A stretch of 30,293 nt of DNA, taken from JAAAPF01 sp046541805. Lineage in GTDB: Bacteria; Pseudomonadota; Alphaproteobacteria; Geminicoccales; Geminicoccaceae. Below, piece after piece: positions 7,742 through 15,846 of the stretch. Each line of letters opens with the position of its first letter. The first letter of the stretch is position 1. The position numbers and the translations under genes are program-made. The notes under the pieces are model-generated. The model was not told the DNA's origin, did no database searches, and worked only from the letters and a program-made list of their open reading frames with translations. The DNA is taken from assembly GCA_046541805.1 (NCBI GenBank), contig JBKHCM010000025.1:1-30293 (forward strand). Reading direction: 5' to 3'.

Positions 7742-9229
7742 ATGAGCAAGGATCGCGACGACGACGCGGTGGCCATGGAAGAGGTCATCGCCCGGGTCCT
7801 CGAGGCCTACCCACCCAAGGCGAAGAAAAAGCGCCAAAAGCATCTCACCGTCGCCACCGCGGCCGACGACGGCGGCGCGAGCTGCAGCGGCGTCAAGGCG
7901 AACGTGCGCTCGGTGCCGGGGGTGATGACCATCCGTGGCTGCGCCTATGCCGGCAGCAAGGGCGTGGTCTGGGGCCCGGTCAAGGACACCGTCCACATCA
8001 GCCACGGGCCCGTGGGCTGCGGCCACTACTCCTGGGGGCAGCGGCGCAACTACGCCACCGGCACGACCGGCGTCGACGCCTTCGTGACGATGCAGTTCAC
8101 CACCGACTTCCAGGAGAAGGACATCGTCTTCGGCGGCGACAAGAAGCTGGCGGAGACGATCGACGAGATCAACGAGCTGTTCCCGCTGGCGATGGCGGTC
8201 ACCATCCAGTCCGAGTGCCCGATCGGGCTCATCGGCGACGACATCGAGGCGGTCGCGCGCACCAAGAAGCAGGAGACCGGCAAGCCGGTGATCCCGGTGC
8301 GCTGCGAGGGCTTTCGCGGCGTCTCGCAGTCGCTCGGCCACCACATCGCCAACGACACCATCCGCGACTGGGTGCTGGAGGACGCGGACCGCGATGACGC
8401 CGGCGTCGAGCCCGGCCCCTACGCGGTCAGCATCCTCGGTGACTACAATATCGGCGGTGACGCCTGGCCCAGCCGCAAGTTGTTGGAAGAGATCGGGCTC
8501 GAGGTGGTCGGCAGCTGGACCGGCGACGCCACCCTCGCCGAGATCGCCCGTGCCCCCAAGGGCCGGCTCAACCTCGTCCATTGCTACCGGTCGATGACCT
8601 ACATCTGCCGCTACATGGAGGAGAAGCACGGCATTCCGTGGCAAGAGTACAACTTCTTCGGCCCGACACGGATCGCCGAGAGCCTGCGGGCGATCGCGGC
8701 GCAGTTCGACGAGACCATCCAGGCCAATGCCGAGACGGTGATCGCGAAGTACCAGCCGCAGATGGACGCCGTCATCGCCAAGTACCGACCGCGGCTCGAG
8801 GGCAAGACGGTCATGCTCTACGTCGGCGGGCTGCGCCCCCGCCACGTCGTCACGGCTTATGAAGACCTCGGCATGGTGGTGACCGGCACCGGCTACGAGT
8901 TCGCCCACGGCGACGACTACAAGCGGACGGGCGAGTACGTGCAGCCGGGCACGCTCATCTACGACGACGCCAACGGCTACGAGCTCGAGAAGTTCATCGA
9001 GCAGCTGCGCCCCGACCTGGTCGGCTCCGGCATCAAGGAGAAGTATCCGGTGCAGAAGATGGGCGTGCCGTTTCGGCAGATGCACAGCTGGGACTATTCC
9101 GGGCCCTACCACGGCTACGACGGCTTCGCGGTGTTCGCCCGCGACATGGACCTGGCGATCAACAACCCGGTCTGGGGACTGTTCGAGGCCCCGTGGACCA
9201 AGGCGGACGCCGCGAGCGACGCCGCCTGA
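7742..9229 (+). CDS. nifD: NifD, nitrogenase molybdenum-iron protein alpha chain
   Basis: This 495-residue subunit carries the FeMo-cofactor. P-cluster ligands are C67 ('RGCAYAG'), C93 ('VGCGHYSW') and C159 ('SECPIGLIGDD'). The cofactor ligands are C281 ('HCYRSMTYI') and H448 ('QMHSWDYSGPYHGYDGF'). Length and ligand spacing agree with Mo-nitrogenase NifD rather than VnfD or AnfD. The ATG at 7742 follows a 62-base gap after nifH. The lysine-rich stretch at 26-34 and the N-terminal 'SCSGVKANVRSVPG' block are normal for the group. It is co-transcribed with nifH and nifK. Confidence 0.99.
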   Translation: MSKDRDDDAVAMEEVIARVLEAYPPKAKKKRQKHLTVATAADDGGASCSGVKANVRSVPGVMTIRGCAYAGSKGVVWGPVKDTVHISHGPVGCGHYSWGQRRNYATGTTGVDAFVTMQFTTDFQEKDIVFGGDKKLAETIDEINELFPLAMAVTIQSECPIGLIGDDIEAVARTKKQETGKPVIPVRCEGFRGVSQSLGHHIANDTIRDWVLEDADRDDAGVEPGPYAVSILGDYNIGGDAWPSRKLLEEIGLEVVGSWTGDATLAEIARAPKGRLNLVHCYRSMTYICRYMEEKHGIPWQEYNFFGPTRIAESLRAIAAQFDETIQANAETVIAKYQPQMDAVIAKYRPRLEGKTVMLYVGGLRPRHVVTAYEDLGMVVTGTGYEFAHGDDYKRTGEYVQPGTLIYDDANGYELEKFIEQLRPDLVGSGIKEKYPVQKMGVPFRQMHSWDYSGPYHGYDGFAVFARDMDLAINNPVWGLFEAPWTKADAASDAA

Positions 9230-9242
9230 ACGCGTGGCCTCT

Positions 9243-9262
9243 GCCGGCGGTGCGCCGCCGGC
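9243..9262 (+). other. Hairpin in nifD-nifK gap
   Basis: GCCGGCGG-TGCG-CCGCCGGC is a perfect 8-base-pair stem with a 4-base loop just after nifD. It has the same geometry as the hairpin after nifH (8-4-8) although the sequence differs. No T-run follows, so readthrough into nifK is expected. Confidence 0.55.
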
Positions 9263-9323
9263 CCTCTCTCCACCCTCCACCGTCGGCCCGCTGCTGCGGG
9301 TGGTGCTGCGAAGGATGACGACG

Positions 9324-10862
9324 ATGTCCGACACCGAGGGCAAGGTGCGCGACCACACCACGCTGTTCCGCGAGCCCGACTACGAGGCGATGCTGGAACA
9401 CAAGCGCGTCAACTACGAATGCGGTCATCCCGAGGAGATGGTCCGCGACATCGCCGACTGGACCAAGACCTGGGACTACCGCGAGAAGAACTTGGCGCGC
9501 AAGTCCTTGACGGTGAACCCGGCGAAGGCGTGCCAGCCCCTGGGTGCCGTCTTCGCCGCCGCCGGCTACCACGGGGCGATGAGCTTCGTCCACGGCAGCC
9601 AGGGCTGCGTCGCCTACTACCGCTCGCACCTCTCGCGCCACTTCAAGGAGCCGGTCTCCGCCGTCTCCTCGTCGATGACCGAGGAAGCCGCCGTCTTCGG
9701 CGGCCTCAACAACCTGGTCGAGGGGCTCGCCAACACCAAGGCTCTCTACGACCCCGAAATGATCGCGGTCTCGACCACCTGCATGGCCGAGGTCATCGGC
9801 GACGACCTCAACTCCTTCATCGAGCAGGCCCGCAGCAAGGCCGGCTTGGACCCGAGCATGGCCGTGCCCTTTGCGCACACCCCGGCGTTCAACGGCAGCC
9901 ATGTCGACGGCTACGACAACATGCAGAAGGGCATCCTCGAGCACTTCTGGCAAGAGCGCGAGCGCGAGCCCGGGCCCGGCTTCAACATCATCCCCGGCTT
10001 CGACGGCTACGCCGTCGCCAACATCCGCGAGCTGCGCCGCATCATGGGCCTGATGGGCGTCGCGGCGACGATCCTCTCGGACGTCTCCGACGTCTACGAC
10101 ACCCCGTCGGACGGCGAGTTCCGGATGTACGCCGGCGGCACGACGCGCGACGAGGTGAAGGCCGCGCTCAACGCCCGGGCGACGCTGTCGCTGCAGGACT
10201 ACTGCTCGCGCAAGACGCTCGAGTTCTGCAGCGCCCGCGGCCACGAGACCCGCGCGATGCACTACCCGATGGGCGTGGCCGCCACCGACGAGCTGGTCAT
10301 GACGCTGGCCGAGCTCGGCGGCGTCGAGGTGCCCGACAGCCTCAAGCTCGAGCGCGGCCGGCTCATCGACGCCATGGCCGACAGCCAGTCCTGGCTGCAC
10401 GGCAAGACCTACGCCATCTACGGCGACCCCGACTTCGTCTACGCCATGGCCCGCTTCGTCATGGAGACCGGCGGCGAGCCGCGCCACTGCCTCGCCACCA
10501 ACGGTTCCAAGGCGTGGGCCAAGAAGATGCGGGCATTGCTGGACAGCTCGCCCTTCGGCAAGGACGCCCAGGTCTGGCCGGGCAAAGACCTGTGGGCTCT
10601 GCGCTCGCTCTTGGCCACCGAGCCCACCGATCTTTTGATCGGCAACAGCCATGGCAAGTACCTCGAGCGCGACACCGGCGTGCCCTTGGTGCGGCTGACC
10701 TTCCCGATCTTCGACCGCCACCACCACCACCGCTTTCCGACCTGGGGCTATCAGGGCGCGCTGCACGTGCTCGTCAAGCTCCTGGACACGATCTTCGACC
10801 GCCTCGACGCCGACACCGGCACGCTCGGCGAGACCGACATCTCGTTCGATCTCACCCGCTGA
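9324..10862 (+). CDS. nifK: NifK, nitrogenase molybdenum-iron protein beta chain
   Basis: The 512-residue beta subunit completes the NifD2K2 tetramer and the P-clusters. The P-cluster cysteines are C70 ('KACQPLGAVF'), C95 ('SQGCVAYYRSH') and C153 ('TTCMAEVIGDD'), exactly the Azotobacter vinelandii NifK numbering when translation starts at the ATG at 9324. An in-frame ATG at 9315 sits directly on the GAAGG ribosome site and is therefore less likely. The 'DRHHHHRFPTWGYQGAL' block near the C-terminus is typical of NifK. It follows nifD after a 94-base gap with a hairpin, and nifE begins 26 bases downstream. Confidence 0.99.
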   Translation: MSDTEGKVRDHTTLFREPDYEAMLEHKRVNYECGHPEEMVRDIADWTKTWDYREKNLARKSLTVNPAKACQPLGAVFAAAGYHGAMSFVHGSQGCVAYYRSHLSRHFKEPVSAVSSSMTEEAAVFGGLNNLVEGLANTKALYDPEMIAVSTTCMAEVIGDDLNSFIEQARSKAGLDPSMAVPFAHTPAFNGSHVDGYDNMQKGILEHFWQEREREPGPGFNIIPGFDGYAVANIRELRRIMGLMGVAATILSDVSDVYDTPSDGEFRMYAGGTTRDEVKAALNARATLSLQDYCSRKTLEFCSARGHETRAMHYPMGVAATDELVMTLAELGGVEVPDSLKLERGRLIDAMADSQSWLHGKTYAIYGDPDFVYAMARFVMETGGEPRHCLATNGSKAWAKKMRALLDSSPFGKDAQVWPGKDLWALRSLLATEPTDLLIGNSHGKYLERDTGVPLVRLTFPIFDRHHHHRFPTWGYQGALHVLVKLLDTIFDRLDADTGTLGETDISFDLTR

Positions 10863-10888
10863 CGGCGGCGGCCAGGGGGAGACAGGCC

Positions 10889-12352
10889 ATGCGCGAGCGC
10901 GTGCGAACCCGGGTGCGCGAAGTGCTCGACGAGCCCGCCTGCGCCCACAATCGGGCGAAGAGCACGGCCGAACGCACCAAGGGCTGCACGCGGCCTCTGG
11001 TGCCGGGCGCCGCCGCCGGCGGCTGCGCCTTCGACGGCGCCAAGATCGCGCTGCAGCCGATCGTCGACGCGGCGCATCTCGTCCACGGGCCCGCGGCCTG
11101 CGAGGCCAACGGCTGGGACAACCGCAATTCGGGCTCCTCGGGGCCCACGCTCTACCGCACCGGCTTCACCACCGACCTGAGCGAGCTCGACGTCGTCATG
11201 GGCGACGGCGAGCGCAAGCTCTACCGCGCCATCCGCGAGGTCATCGAGACCCATCGCCCGCCCGCCGTCTTCGTCTACGCCACCTGCGTGACGGCGCTGG
11301 TGGGCGACGACATCGAGGCGGTGTGCGCGGCGGCAGCCGAGCGCCACGGCGTGCCGGTGATCCCGGTCGACGCCGCCGGCTTCGTCGGCTCGAAGAACCT
11401 CGGCAACAAGCTCGCCGGCGAGGCGCTGCTCGACCACGTCGTCGGCACGGTCGAGCCCGCGGCGACGACGCCCACCGACGTCAACATCGTCGGCGAATTC
11501 AACGTGGCGGGCGAGCTCTGGCAGGTGACGCCGCTCTTCGACCGCCTCGGTATCCGCATCCTGGGCTCGATCTCGGGCGACGCCCGCTACCGCCAGGTGG
11601 CGATGGCGCACCGCGCGAAGGTGACCATGCTGGTCTGCGCCAAGGCGCTCACCAACGTCGCCCGCGGCCTCGAGGAGCGCTTCGGCATCCCGTGGTTCGA
11701 GGGTTCGTTCTACGGCATCAACGACACCTCCGAGGCGATCCGCACGCTGGCGCGCCTGCTGGTGGAACAGGGCGCGCCCGGCGACCTCGTCGACCGCGCC
11801 GAGGCGCTGATCCAGGCGGAGGAGGCGCGGACCTGGGCGGCGCTCGAGCCCTACCGCCCGCGCGTCGCCGGCAAGCGCGTGCTGCTCTACACCGGCGGCC
11901 ACAAGACGTGGTCGGTGGTGGCGGCGCTGCAGGAGCTGGGCATGGAGGTCGTCGCCACCTCGGTGCGCAAGTCCACCGAGGGCGACAAGGACCGCATCCG
12001 CGCGCTGACCGGCGACGACGCCCGCATGTTCGACAACATGGCGCCCAAGGACATGTACGCCGCGCTGCGCTCGGCCGAGGCCGACCTGTTGATGTCGGGG
12101 GGGCGCTCGCGCTTCGTGGCGCTCAAGGCCAAGGTCCCCTGGATCGACGTCAACCAGGAAAAGCACGCGGCCTATGCCGGCTATGTCGGCATGGTCGAGC
12201 TCGTCCGCCACATCGACCGCGCGGTCAACAACCCGATGTGGGCCGACGTCCGGGCGCCCGCGCCCTGGGACGACGGCTTCGCGGCGCCCGCTGCGACGGG
12301 TTCGGGCCCGCGCCTCGTCGCCAGCGACGCCACCGACTTCGAGGACTGCTGA
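10889..12352 (+). CDS. nifE: NifE, FeMo-cofactor assembly scaffold alpha chain
   Basis: NifE pairs with NifN as the scaffold on which NifB-co is matured with Mo and homocitrate. The 487-residue product has cluster cysteines C46 ('GGCAFDGAK'), C71 ('AACEANGW') and C133 ('ATCVTALVGDD'), corresponding to NifE C37, C62 and C124 of Azotobacter. C250 ('LVCAKALTN') matches the cofactor-site cysteine. The block 'MSGGRSRFVALKAKVPW' followed by 'DVNQEKHAAYAGY' is diagnostic for NifE over NifD. A hydrophilic tail of about 25 residues ends in 'DFEDC'. nifN starts one base after the stop. Confidence 0.98.
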   Translation: MRERVRTRVREVLDEPACAHNRAKSTAERTKGCTRPLVPGAAAGGCAFDGAKIALQPIVDAAHLVHGPAACEANGWDNRNSGSSGPTLYRTGFTTDLSELDVVMGDGERKLYRAIREVIETHRPPAVFVYATCVTALVGDDIEAVCAAAAERHGVPVIPVDAAGFVGSKNLGNKLAGEALLDHVVGTVEPAATTPTDVNIVGEFNVAGELWQVTPLFDRLGIRILGSISGDARYRQVAMAHRAKVTMLVCAKALTNVARGLEERFGIPWFEGSFYGINDTSEAIRTLARLLVEQGAPGDLVDRAEALIQAEEARTWAALEPYRPRVAGKRVLLYTGGHKTWSVVAALQELGMEVVATSVRKSTEGDKDRIRALTGDDARMFDNMAPKDMYAALRSAEADLLMSGGRSRFVALKAKVPWIDVNQEKHAAYAGYVGMVELVRHIDRAVNNPMWADVRAPAPWDDGFAAPAATGSGPRLVASDATDFEDC

Positions 12353-12353
12353 G

Positions 12354-13721
12354 ATGGCACGGCTGATCGCGCCGAGCGGGGCGCTGAGCACCAATCCGTT
12401 GAAGGTGAGCGCCGCCCTCGGGGCCGCCAACGCCTATCTCGGCGTGGCCGACGCGGTACCGCTTTTGCACGGCGCGCAGGGCTGCACCGCGTTCGCGCTC
12501 GTGGCGATGGTGCGCCACTACGACGAGCCGATCCCGCTGCAGACCACCGCGATGAACGAGATCTCCACCATCCTCGGCGGCGCCGAGCAGGCGGAGGAGG
12601 CGATCGACAACCTGCGGCGCAAGGCGGCGCCGGCGCTGATCGGCATCGCCTCGACCGCGCTCACCGAGACCCGCGGCGAGGACGTGGCGGGCGAGCTGCG
12701 CGCCATCCGCAACCGCCGCTCCGACCTCGCCGGCACCGCCGTCGTCTACGCCTCGACCCCCGACTTCATCGGCGGGCTCGAGGACGGTTGGGTGCAGGCG
12801 GTGAGCGCCATGCTCGACAGCCTGGTACCGCCGCCCCAGCGTAAGCGCGCGCGCCGGGTCAACCTGCTCTGCGGCAGCCATCTCACCCCCGCCGACGTCG
12901 AGGAACTGGTGGGCCTGGTGCGCGCCTTCGCGCTGGAGCCGATCGTCTTTCCCGACATCTCGACCTCGCTCGACGGCCATGTCGAGGCCGAGTGGCGCGG
13001 CACGTCGCGGGGCGGCACGCCGCTCGCCGACATCCGCCGCATGGGCGAGAGCGCCTGCACGCTGGTGGTGGGCGAGAGCCTCACCGCCGCAGCGGAGCGC
13101 CTGGAGGCGCGCGCGGGCGTGCCCTATCGCGTCTTCGACCGGCTTACCGGCCTGCGCGCCGTCGACGGCTTCGTCGCCACGCTGATGGCGCTCGCCGAGG
13201 TCGGCCACGCACCCGCCACCGTCCAGCGCGCGCGCAGCCGCTGCGTCGACGCCATGCTGGACGCGCACTTTCACATCGGCGGGCTCAAGGTCGCGATCGG
13301 CGCCGATCCGGACCTCTTGTTCGCCCTCGGCTCGGCCGTGGTCGACATGGGCGGCGAGCTGGTCGCGGCGGCCTCGACGTCGTGGCGCAACCCGGTGCTG
13401 GCGCGGGTCCCGATCGAGGAGGTCGCCGTCGCCGATTTGGGCGAGCTGGAACGTCGCGCCGCCGCCGGCGAGGCCGAGCTCTTGATCACCCACGCCCATG
13501 GCCGCCACGCCGCCGAGCGGCTGGAGCTGCCGCTGGTGCGCGCCGGCTTTCCCGTCTTCGACCGCCTCGGCGCGCAGGACGTCTGCCGCGTCGGCTATCG
13601 CGGCACGCGCGCCTTCCTTTTGGAGATCGCCAACGCGGTGCAGGCCCGGATGCCCCCGCCGAGCCCGGAGCACGTCGGCGCCGCCCCACCCGCGCGGGAG
13701 TTCGACCATGCACGTCCGTAA
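12354..13721 (+). CDS. nifN: NifN, FeMo-cofactor assembly scaffold beta chain
   Basis: This is the partner of NifE, 455 residues, of the NifK-like fold. The start 'APSGALSTNPLKVSAALGA' and 'LLHGAQGCTAFALV' with C44 match NifN, where this cysteine is a ligand of the NifEN P-cluster-like center. 'GYRGTRAFLLEIAN' near the end is also typical. The second and third P-cluster cysteines of NifK are not conserved, as usual for NifN. The start at 12354 is one base after the nifE stop. Its 3' end overlaps the likely nifX start by 14 bases, consistent with coupled translation. Confidence 0.97.
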   Translation: MARLIAPSGALSTNPLKVSAALGAANAYLGVADAVPLLHGAQGCTAFALVAMVRHYDEPIPLQTTAMNEISTILGGAEQAEEAIDNLRRKAAPALIGIASTALTETRGEDVAGELRAIRNRRSDLAGTAVVYASTPDFIGGLEDGWVQAVSAMLDSLVPPPQRKRARRVNLLCGSHLTPADVEELVGLVRAFALEPIVFPDISTSLDGHVEAEWRGTSRGGTPLADIRRMGESACTLVVGESLTAAAERLEARAGVPYRVFDRLTGLRAVDGFVATLMALAEVGHAPATVQRARSRCVDAMLDAHFHIGGLKVAIGADPDLLFALGSAVVDMGGELVAAASTSWRNPVLARVPIEEVAVADLGELERRAAAGEAELLITHAHGRHAAERLELPLVRAGFPVFDRLGAQDVCRVGYRGTRAFLLEIANAVQARMPPPSPEHVGAAPPAREFDHARP

Positions 13722-14217
13722 GCTGAGCCTCATCGACACGGAGGGTGCGATGACGACCGACGACGCCCGTCCCGGCGAGCGCATGATCAAGGTGGCCATC
13801 GCCACCAACGATCACCGCTTTCTCGACGCCCATTTCGGCTCGGCGGAGAGCTTCGCCGTGTTCGCGGTCTCGCCCGAGCGCTGGCGCTTCGTCGAGATGG
13901 TGACCTTCGACGACCCGACGCCGGGTGAGGGGCGTCACGCCGACGAGGTCGACCGCATCACCCCCAAGGTGGAGGCCCTCGTTGGTGCGGATCTGCTGTT
14001 CGTGCTCGCCATCGGCGGGCCGGCGGCGGCGCAGGTGGTCAAGGCCGGCATCCACCCGGTCAAGCTGAAGGAGCCCGAGCCCTTGGGCCAGGTCGTCCTG
14101 CGCGTGCAGCGCATGCTCAACGGCAAGCCGCCGCCCTGGCTGCGCAAGGTGCTGGGCGGCGCCCCCTCGCCGCGCGACTTCGTCGACGACGCCGAGGACG
14201 CGGAGCTGGTGCCGTGA
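13708..14217 (+). CDS. nifX: NifX, FeMo-cofactor precursor carrier
   Basis: NifX binds NifB-co and the VK-cluster and moves them between NifB and NifEN. The product has 169 residues if the ATG at 13708 is used (GGGAG 7 bases upstream, overlapping the end of nifN). It has 155 if translation starts at 13750, which also has a ribosome-site-like GGAGGG. The dinitrogenase iron-molybdenum cofactor domain is clear: 'VAIATNDHRFLDAHFGSAES', then 'LLFVLAIGGPAAAQVVKAGI', equivalent to the C-terminal domain of NifB here. The tail 'PPPWLRKVLGG' is normal for NifX. The stop overlaps the next start as GTGA (14214-14217). Confidence 0.93.
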   Translation: MHVRKLSLIDTEGAMTTDDARPGERMIKVAIATNDHRFLDAHFGSAESFAVFAVSPERWRFVEMVTFDDPTPGEGRHADEVDRITPKVEALVGADLLFVLAIGGPAAAQVVKAGIHPVKLKEPEPLGQVVLRVQRMLNGKPPPWLRKVLGGAPSPRDFVDDAEDAELVP

Positions 14218-14696
14218 CCGGCGCGCTCGCCACGGCCGACGCCCGGCGTGGCGGGCCGGTGCCGGCCTCGGCCTTCCTCGACCAGCTCGTCATGGTGCTG
14301 CGCGCGGAGGACGCGTGGGGTGCTTGGGAGAGGATGGGCGACGCCGAGCTGCTCGCGGGCTTTATCCTCACGCCCGAGGAGCGCCGCGAGGTCCCCGTCA
14401 CCGGCGAGCCCGAGCCCGAGCAGGTGTGGCGGCTCGAACAGTTCTACGCCGCCGTGGGCCTCCTCGTCGGTCGCCGCACCGGCTGCGCCGCGGCGCCGAT
14501 GAGCCGGATCCACTGGGAGGGCTTCGGGCGGGTCGTGCTGATCGCCGGCCGCCTCGTCGTGCTCTCCCGGCACCTGCGCGACGTCCACCGTTTCGGCTTC
14601 GCGAGCTTCACCGAGTTGGCCGCCGAAGGCGAGCGCCTCGCCACCGAGGCCGCCGCCCTGATCGCCGAACACCCGGAGCTGGCGCGCGCGGGCTGA
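14214..14696 (+). CDS. NifX-associated nitrogen fixation protein (DUF269)
   Basis: The 160-residue product fits the small DUF269 family that nearly always follows nifX: 'FLDQLVMVLRAEDAWGAWE' near the N-terminus and 'MSRIHWEGFGRVVLIAGRLV' followed by 'RDVHRFGF' in the second half. Its molecular role is unknown. The GTG start at 14214 overlaps the nifX stop, so it is probably translated together with NifX. It is followed by the nif-specific ferredoxin gene, an order seen in many alphaproteobacterial clusters. No cofactor-binding cysteine motif is visible. Confidence 0.92.
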   Translation: MTGALATADARRGGPVPASAFLDQLVMVLRAEDAWGAWERMGDAELLAGFILTPEERREVPVTGEPEPEQVWRLEQFYAAVGLLVGRRTGCAAAPMSRIHWEGFGRVVLIAGRLVVLSRHLRDVHRFGFASFTELAAEGERLATEAAALIAEHPELARAG

Positions 14697-14726
14697 GCCC
14701 GGTTGCGCGCCTCGAGGAGACGGCCC

Positions 14727-15017
14727 ATGTCCACCGCTCTTTTTACCCGCGACGGTCGCCCCGCGACCCCGGCATATCTCGAGGCCATCGACGCCGCGGC
14801 CTGCATCGGCTGCGGCCGCTGCTTCAAGGTCTGCGGCCGGGGGGTCATGCGCCTGGTCGGCATCGACGAGGACGGCGCGCTGGTCGAGATCGACGACGAG
14901 GACGACGACGAGGTCGAGCGCATGATCAGCGTGCTCGACGACGCCGGCGCCTGCATCGGCTGCGGCGCCTGTGCGCGCGTCTGCGCCAAGGGCGCGCAGA
15001 CCCACGCCGCCGCCTGA
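14727..15017 (+). CDS. fdxB: Nif-specific ferredoxin III (FdxB)
   Basis: This 96-residue protein has two [4Fe-4S] motifs, C26-x2-C29-x2-C32-x3-C36 and C76-x2-C79-x2-C82-x3-C86, separated by about 40 residues with an acidic insert ('EIDDEDDDEVERM'). That spacing is the signature of the nif-specific ferredoxin III family. The N-terminus 'LFTRDGRPATPAYLEAID' is also typical. The usual Pro after the last Cys of each motif is Gly or Ala here. The start is the ATG at 14727 with GAGGAGA upstream. It is the last gene of the nifH unit, followed at once by a hairpin. It is probably an electron carrier for nitrogenase or cofactor assembly. Confidence 0.92.
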   Translation: MSTALFTRDGRPATPAYLEAIDAAACIGCGRCFKVCGRGVMRLVGIDEDGALVEIDDEDDDEVERMISVLDDAGACIGCGACARVCAKGAQTHAAA

Positions 15018-15033
15018 GCGGTGCCGACACCGC
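15018..15033 (+). terminator. Hairpin directly after fdxB, possible terminator
   Basis: GCGGTG-CCGA-CACCGC is a perfect 6-base-pair stem starting on the base after the fdxB stop codon. No U-run follows, so it may act with Rho or as a 3' stabiliser. It lies at the boundary between the nifH unit and the next sigma-54 promoter. Confidence 0.4.
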
Positions 15034-15034
15034 C

Positions 15035-15067
15035 TGTCGCAAACCCCTCAATGTCGTGAAGCCGTCA
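15035..15067 (+). promoter_or_regulatory. Two imperfect NifA sites in tandem (TGT-N10-TCA)
   Basis: TGT-N10-TCA occurs at 15035-15050 and again at 15052-15067. Each has one mismatch to TGT-N10-ACA, at the same position, and their starts are 17 bases apart. They lie about 70-100 bases upstream of the start point predicted for the promoter at 15112, where a NifA enhancer is expected. No perfect site is present in this gap. Confidence 0.4.
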
Positions 15068-15081
15068 CGCTGCCCATCCCG

Positions 15082-15094
15082 CAAGTCACTGACA
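15082..15094 (-). promoter_or_regulatory. Putative IHF site upstream of iscA
   Basis: On the minus strand TGTCAGTGACTTG matches the IHF consensus WATCARNNNNTTR except at one position, and it is flanked by the AT-rich run AATAAGAAAAAATAAT. It lies between the NifA-like sites and the sigma-54 promoter, as in the nifH control region. Confidence 0.4.
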
Positions 15095-15111
15095 AATAAG
15101 AAAAAATAATT

Positions 15112-15126
15112 TGGCACGAGGCTTGC
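15112..15126 (+). promoter_or_regulatory. Sigma-54 promoter of the iscA-nifVW-fixABCX-modABC unit
   Basis: TGGCACGAGGCTTGC is a perfect -24/-12 element with GG at 15113-15114 and GC at 15125-15126. Transcription should begin near 15137, about 20 bases before iscA. No other promoter-like element was seen down to 23168, so it may drive all eleven genes. Confidence 0.92.
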
Positions 15127-15157
15127 GGAGCGGCCGCATGACGAGGGAGACGAGCCG

Positions 15158-15478
15158 ATGCTTCAAGTGACCGAGAGTGCCCGAACCGCCATGTTGACGG
15201 CGATCGCCCAGGCCGAGCGGCCGGTGGCCGGACTGCGGATCATGGTCGAGAGCGGCGGCTGCGCCGGCCTGCGCTACGGCATGGCGCTGGAGCTCGCCGT
15301 CGAGCCCGACGACGCCACCTTCGAGTTCGACGGCCTCACCGTGCTGATCGACCCCGAGAGCCGCGCCTTCCTCGAAGGCGTCAAGGTCGACTTCGTCTCC
15401 GACCTCGAGGGCGCGGGCTTCGTCTTCGACAACCCCAACGCGCGCACCGCCTGCGGCTGCGGCAAGTCGTTCTGCTGA
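15158..15478 (+). CDS. iscA: Nif-type IscA/HesB Fe-S carrier protein
   Basis: The 106-residue A-type carrier has the three family cysteines: C35 ('SGGCAGLRYG') and C99/C101 in the C-terminal 'CGCGKSFC', plus an additional final C106. Such proteins accept iron or Fe-S clusters and hand them to apo-proteins; the nif-linked copy is often called IscA-nif or IscN. It is the first gene after the sigma-54 promoter at 15112, with GAGGGAG ahead of the ATG. It is followed 14 bases later by an Nfu-type gene, which supports a role in supplying clusters to nitrogenase proteins. Confidence 0.92.
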   Translation: MLQVTESARTAMLTAIAQAERPVAGLRIMVESGGCAGLRYGMALELAVEPDDATFEFDGLTVLIDPESRAFLEGVKVDFVSDLEGAGFVFDNPNARTACGCGKSFC

Positions 15479-15492
15479 GGGGAGCGCGCGCC

Positions 15493-15846
15493 GTGTCCGA
15501 CGCCACCCGCCACGTCGTCCACGACATCGCCCGGCGCGGGCCGGTGCGCGCCCGCGCGCCCGTGGCCACCGCCGCCGCCGACGACGAGCCGCCGATGTCG
15601 GCGGAGGAGCGCGCGCTCGTCGCCCGGGTGGTCGAGAGCATCCGCCCCGACTTCCAGGCCGACGGCGGCGACGTCGCCTTCGTCGACGTCACCGGGGGCA
15701 CGGTCCGGGTGCGCCTGTTCGGGGTCTGCGCCGAGTGCGGCGCCGCCGTCTTGAGCCTCGGCGGCCTGCAACGGCGCCTCGCCGAGGCGCTGGGTCGCCG
15801 GGTGCGGGTGCGGCCGGTGCCGCTGGCGAACGGACGCCCGGCATGA
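15493..15846 (+). CDS. Short NifU-like protein with only the Nfu (C-terminal) domain
   Basis: The 117-residue product starts at a GTG (GGGGAG 9 bases upstream). It has a disordered N-terminus of about 35 residues, then an Nfu domain: 'VVESIRPDFQADGGDVAFVD' and the cluster motif C79-x2-C82 ('GVCAECGAA'). Canonical NifU has about 300 residues with an IscU-like scaffold and a central [2Fe-2S] domain before this part; both are missing. Nfu domains carry [4Fe-4S] clusters to targets. No nifS is found next to it, although nifU-nifS normally sit here between iscA and nifV. It may be a trimmed nifU or a dedicated Nfu. Its stop overlaps the nifV start (ATGA). Confidence 0.85.
   Translation: MSDATRHVVHDIARRGPVRARAPVATAAADDEPPMSAEERALVARVVESIRPDFQADGGDVAFVDVTGGTVRVRLFGVCAECGAAVLSLGGLQRRLAEALGRRVRVRPVPLANGRPA

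Noticed and set aside
7742..10862. Possibility that the structural genes encode an alternative (V or Fe-only) nitrogenase
   Set aside because: NifD and NifK ligand spacing, the absence of a vnfG/anfG gene between them, and the adjoining nifEN, nifV and modABC all indicate the molybdenum enzyme.
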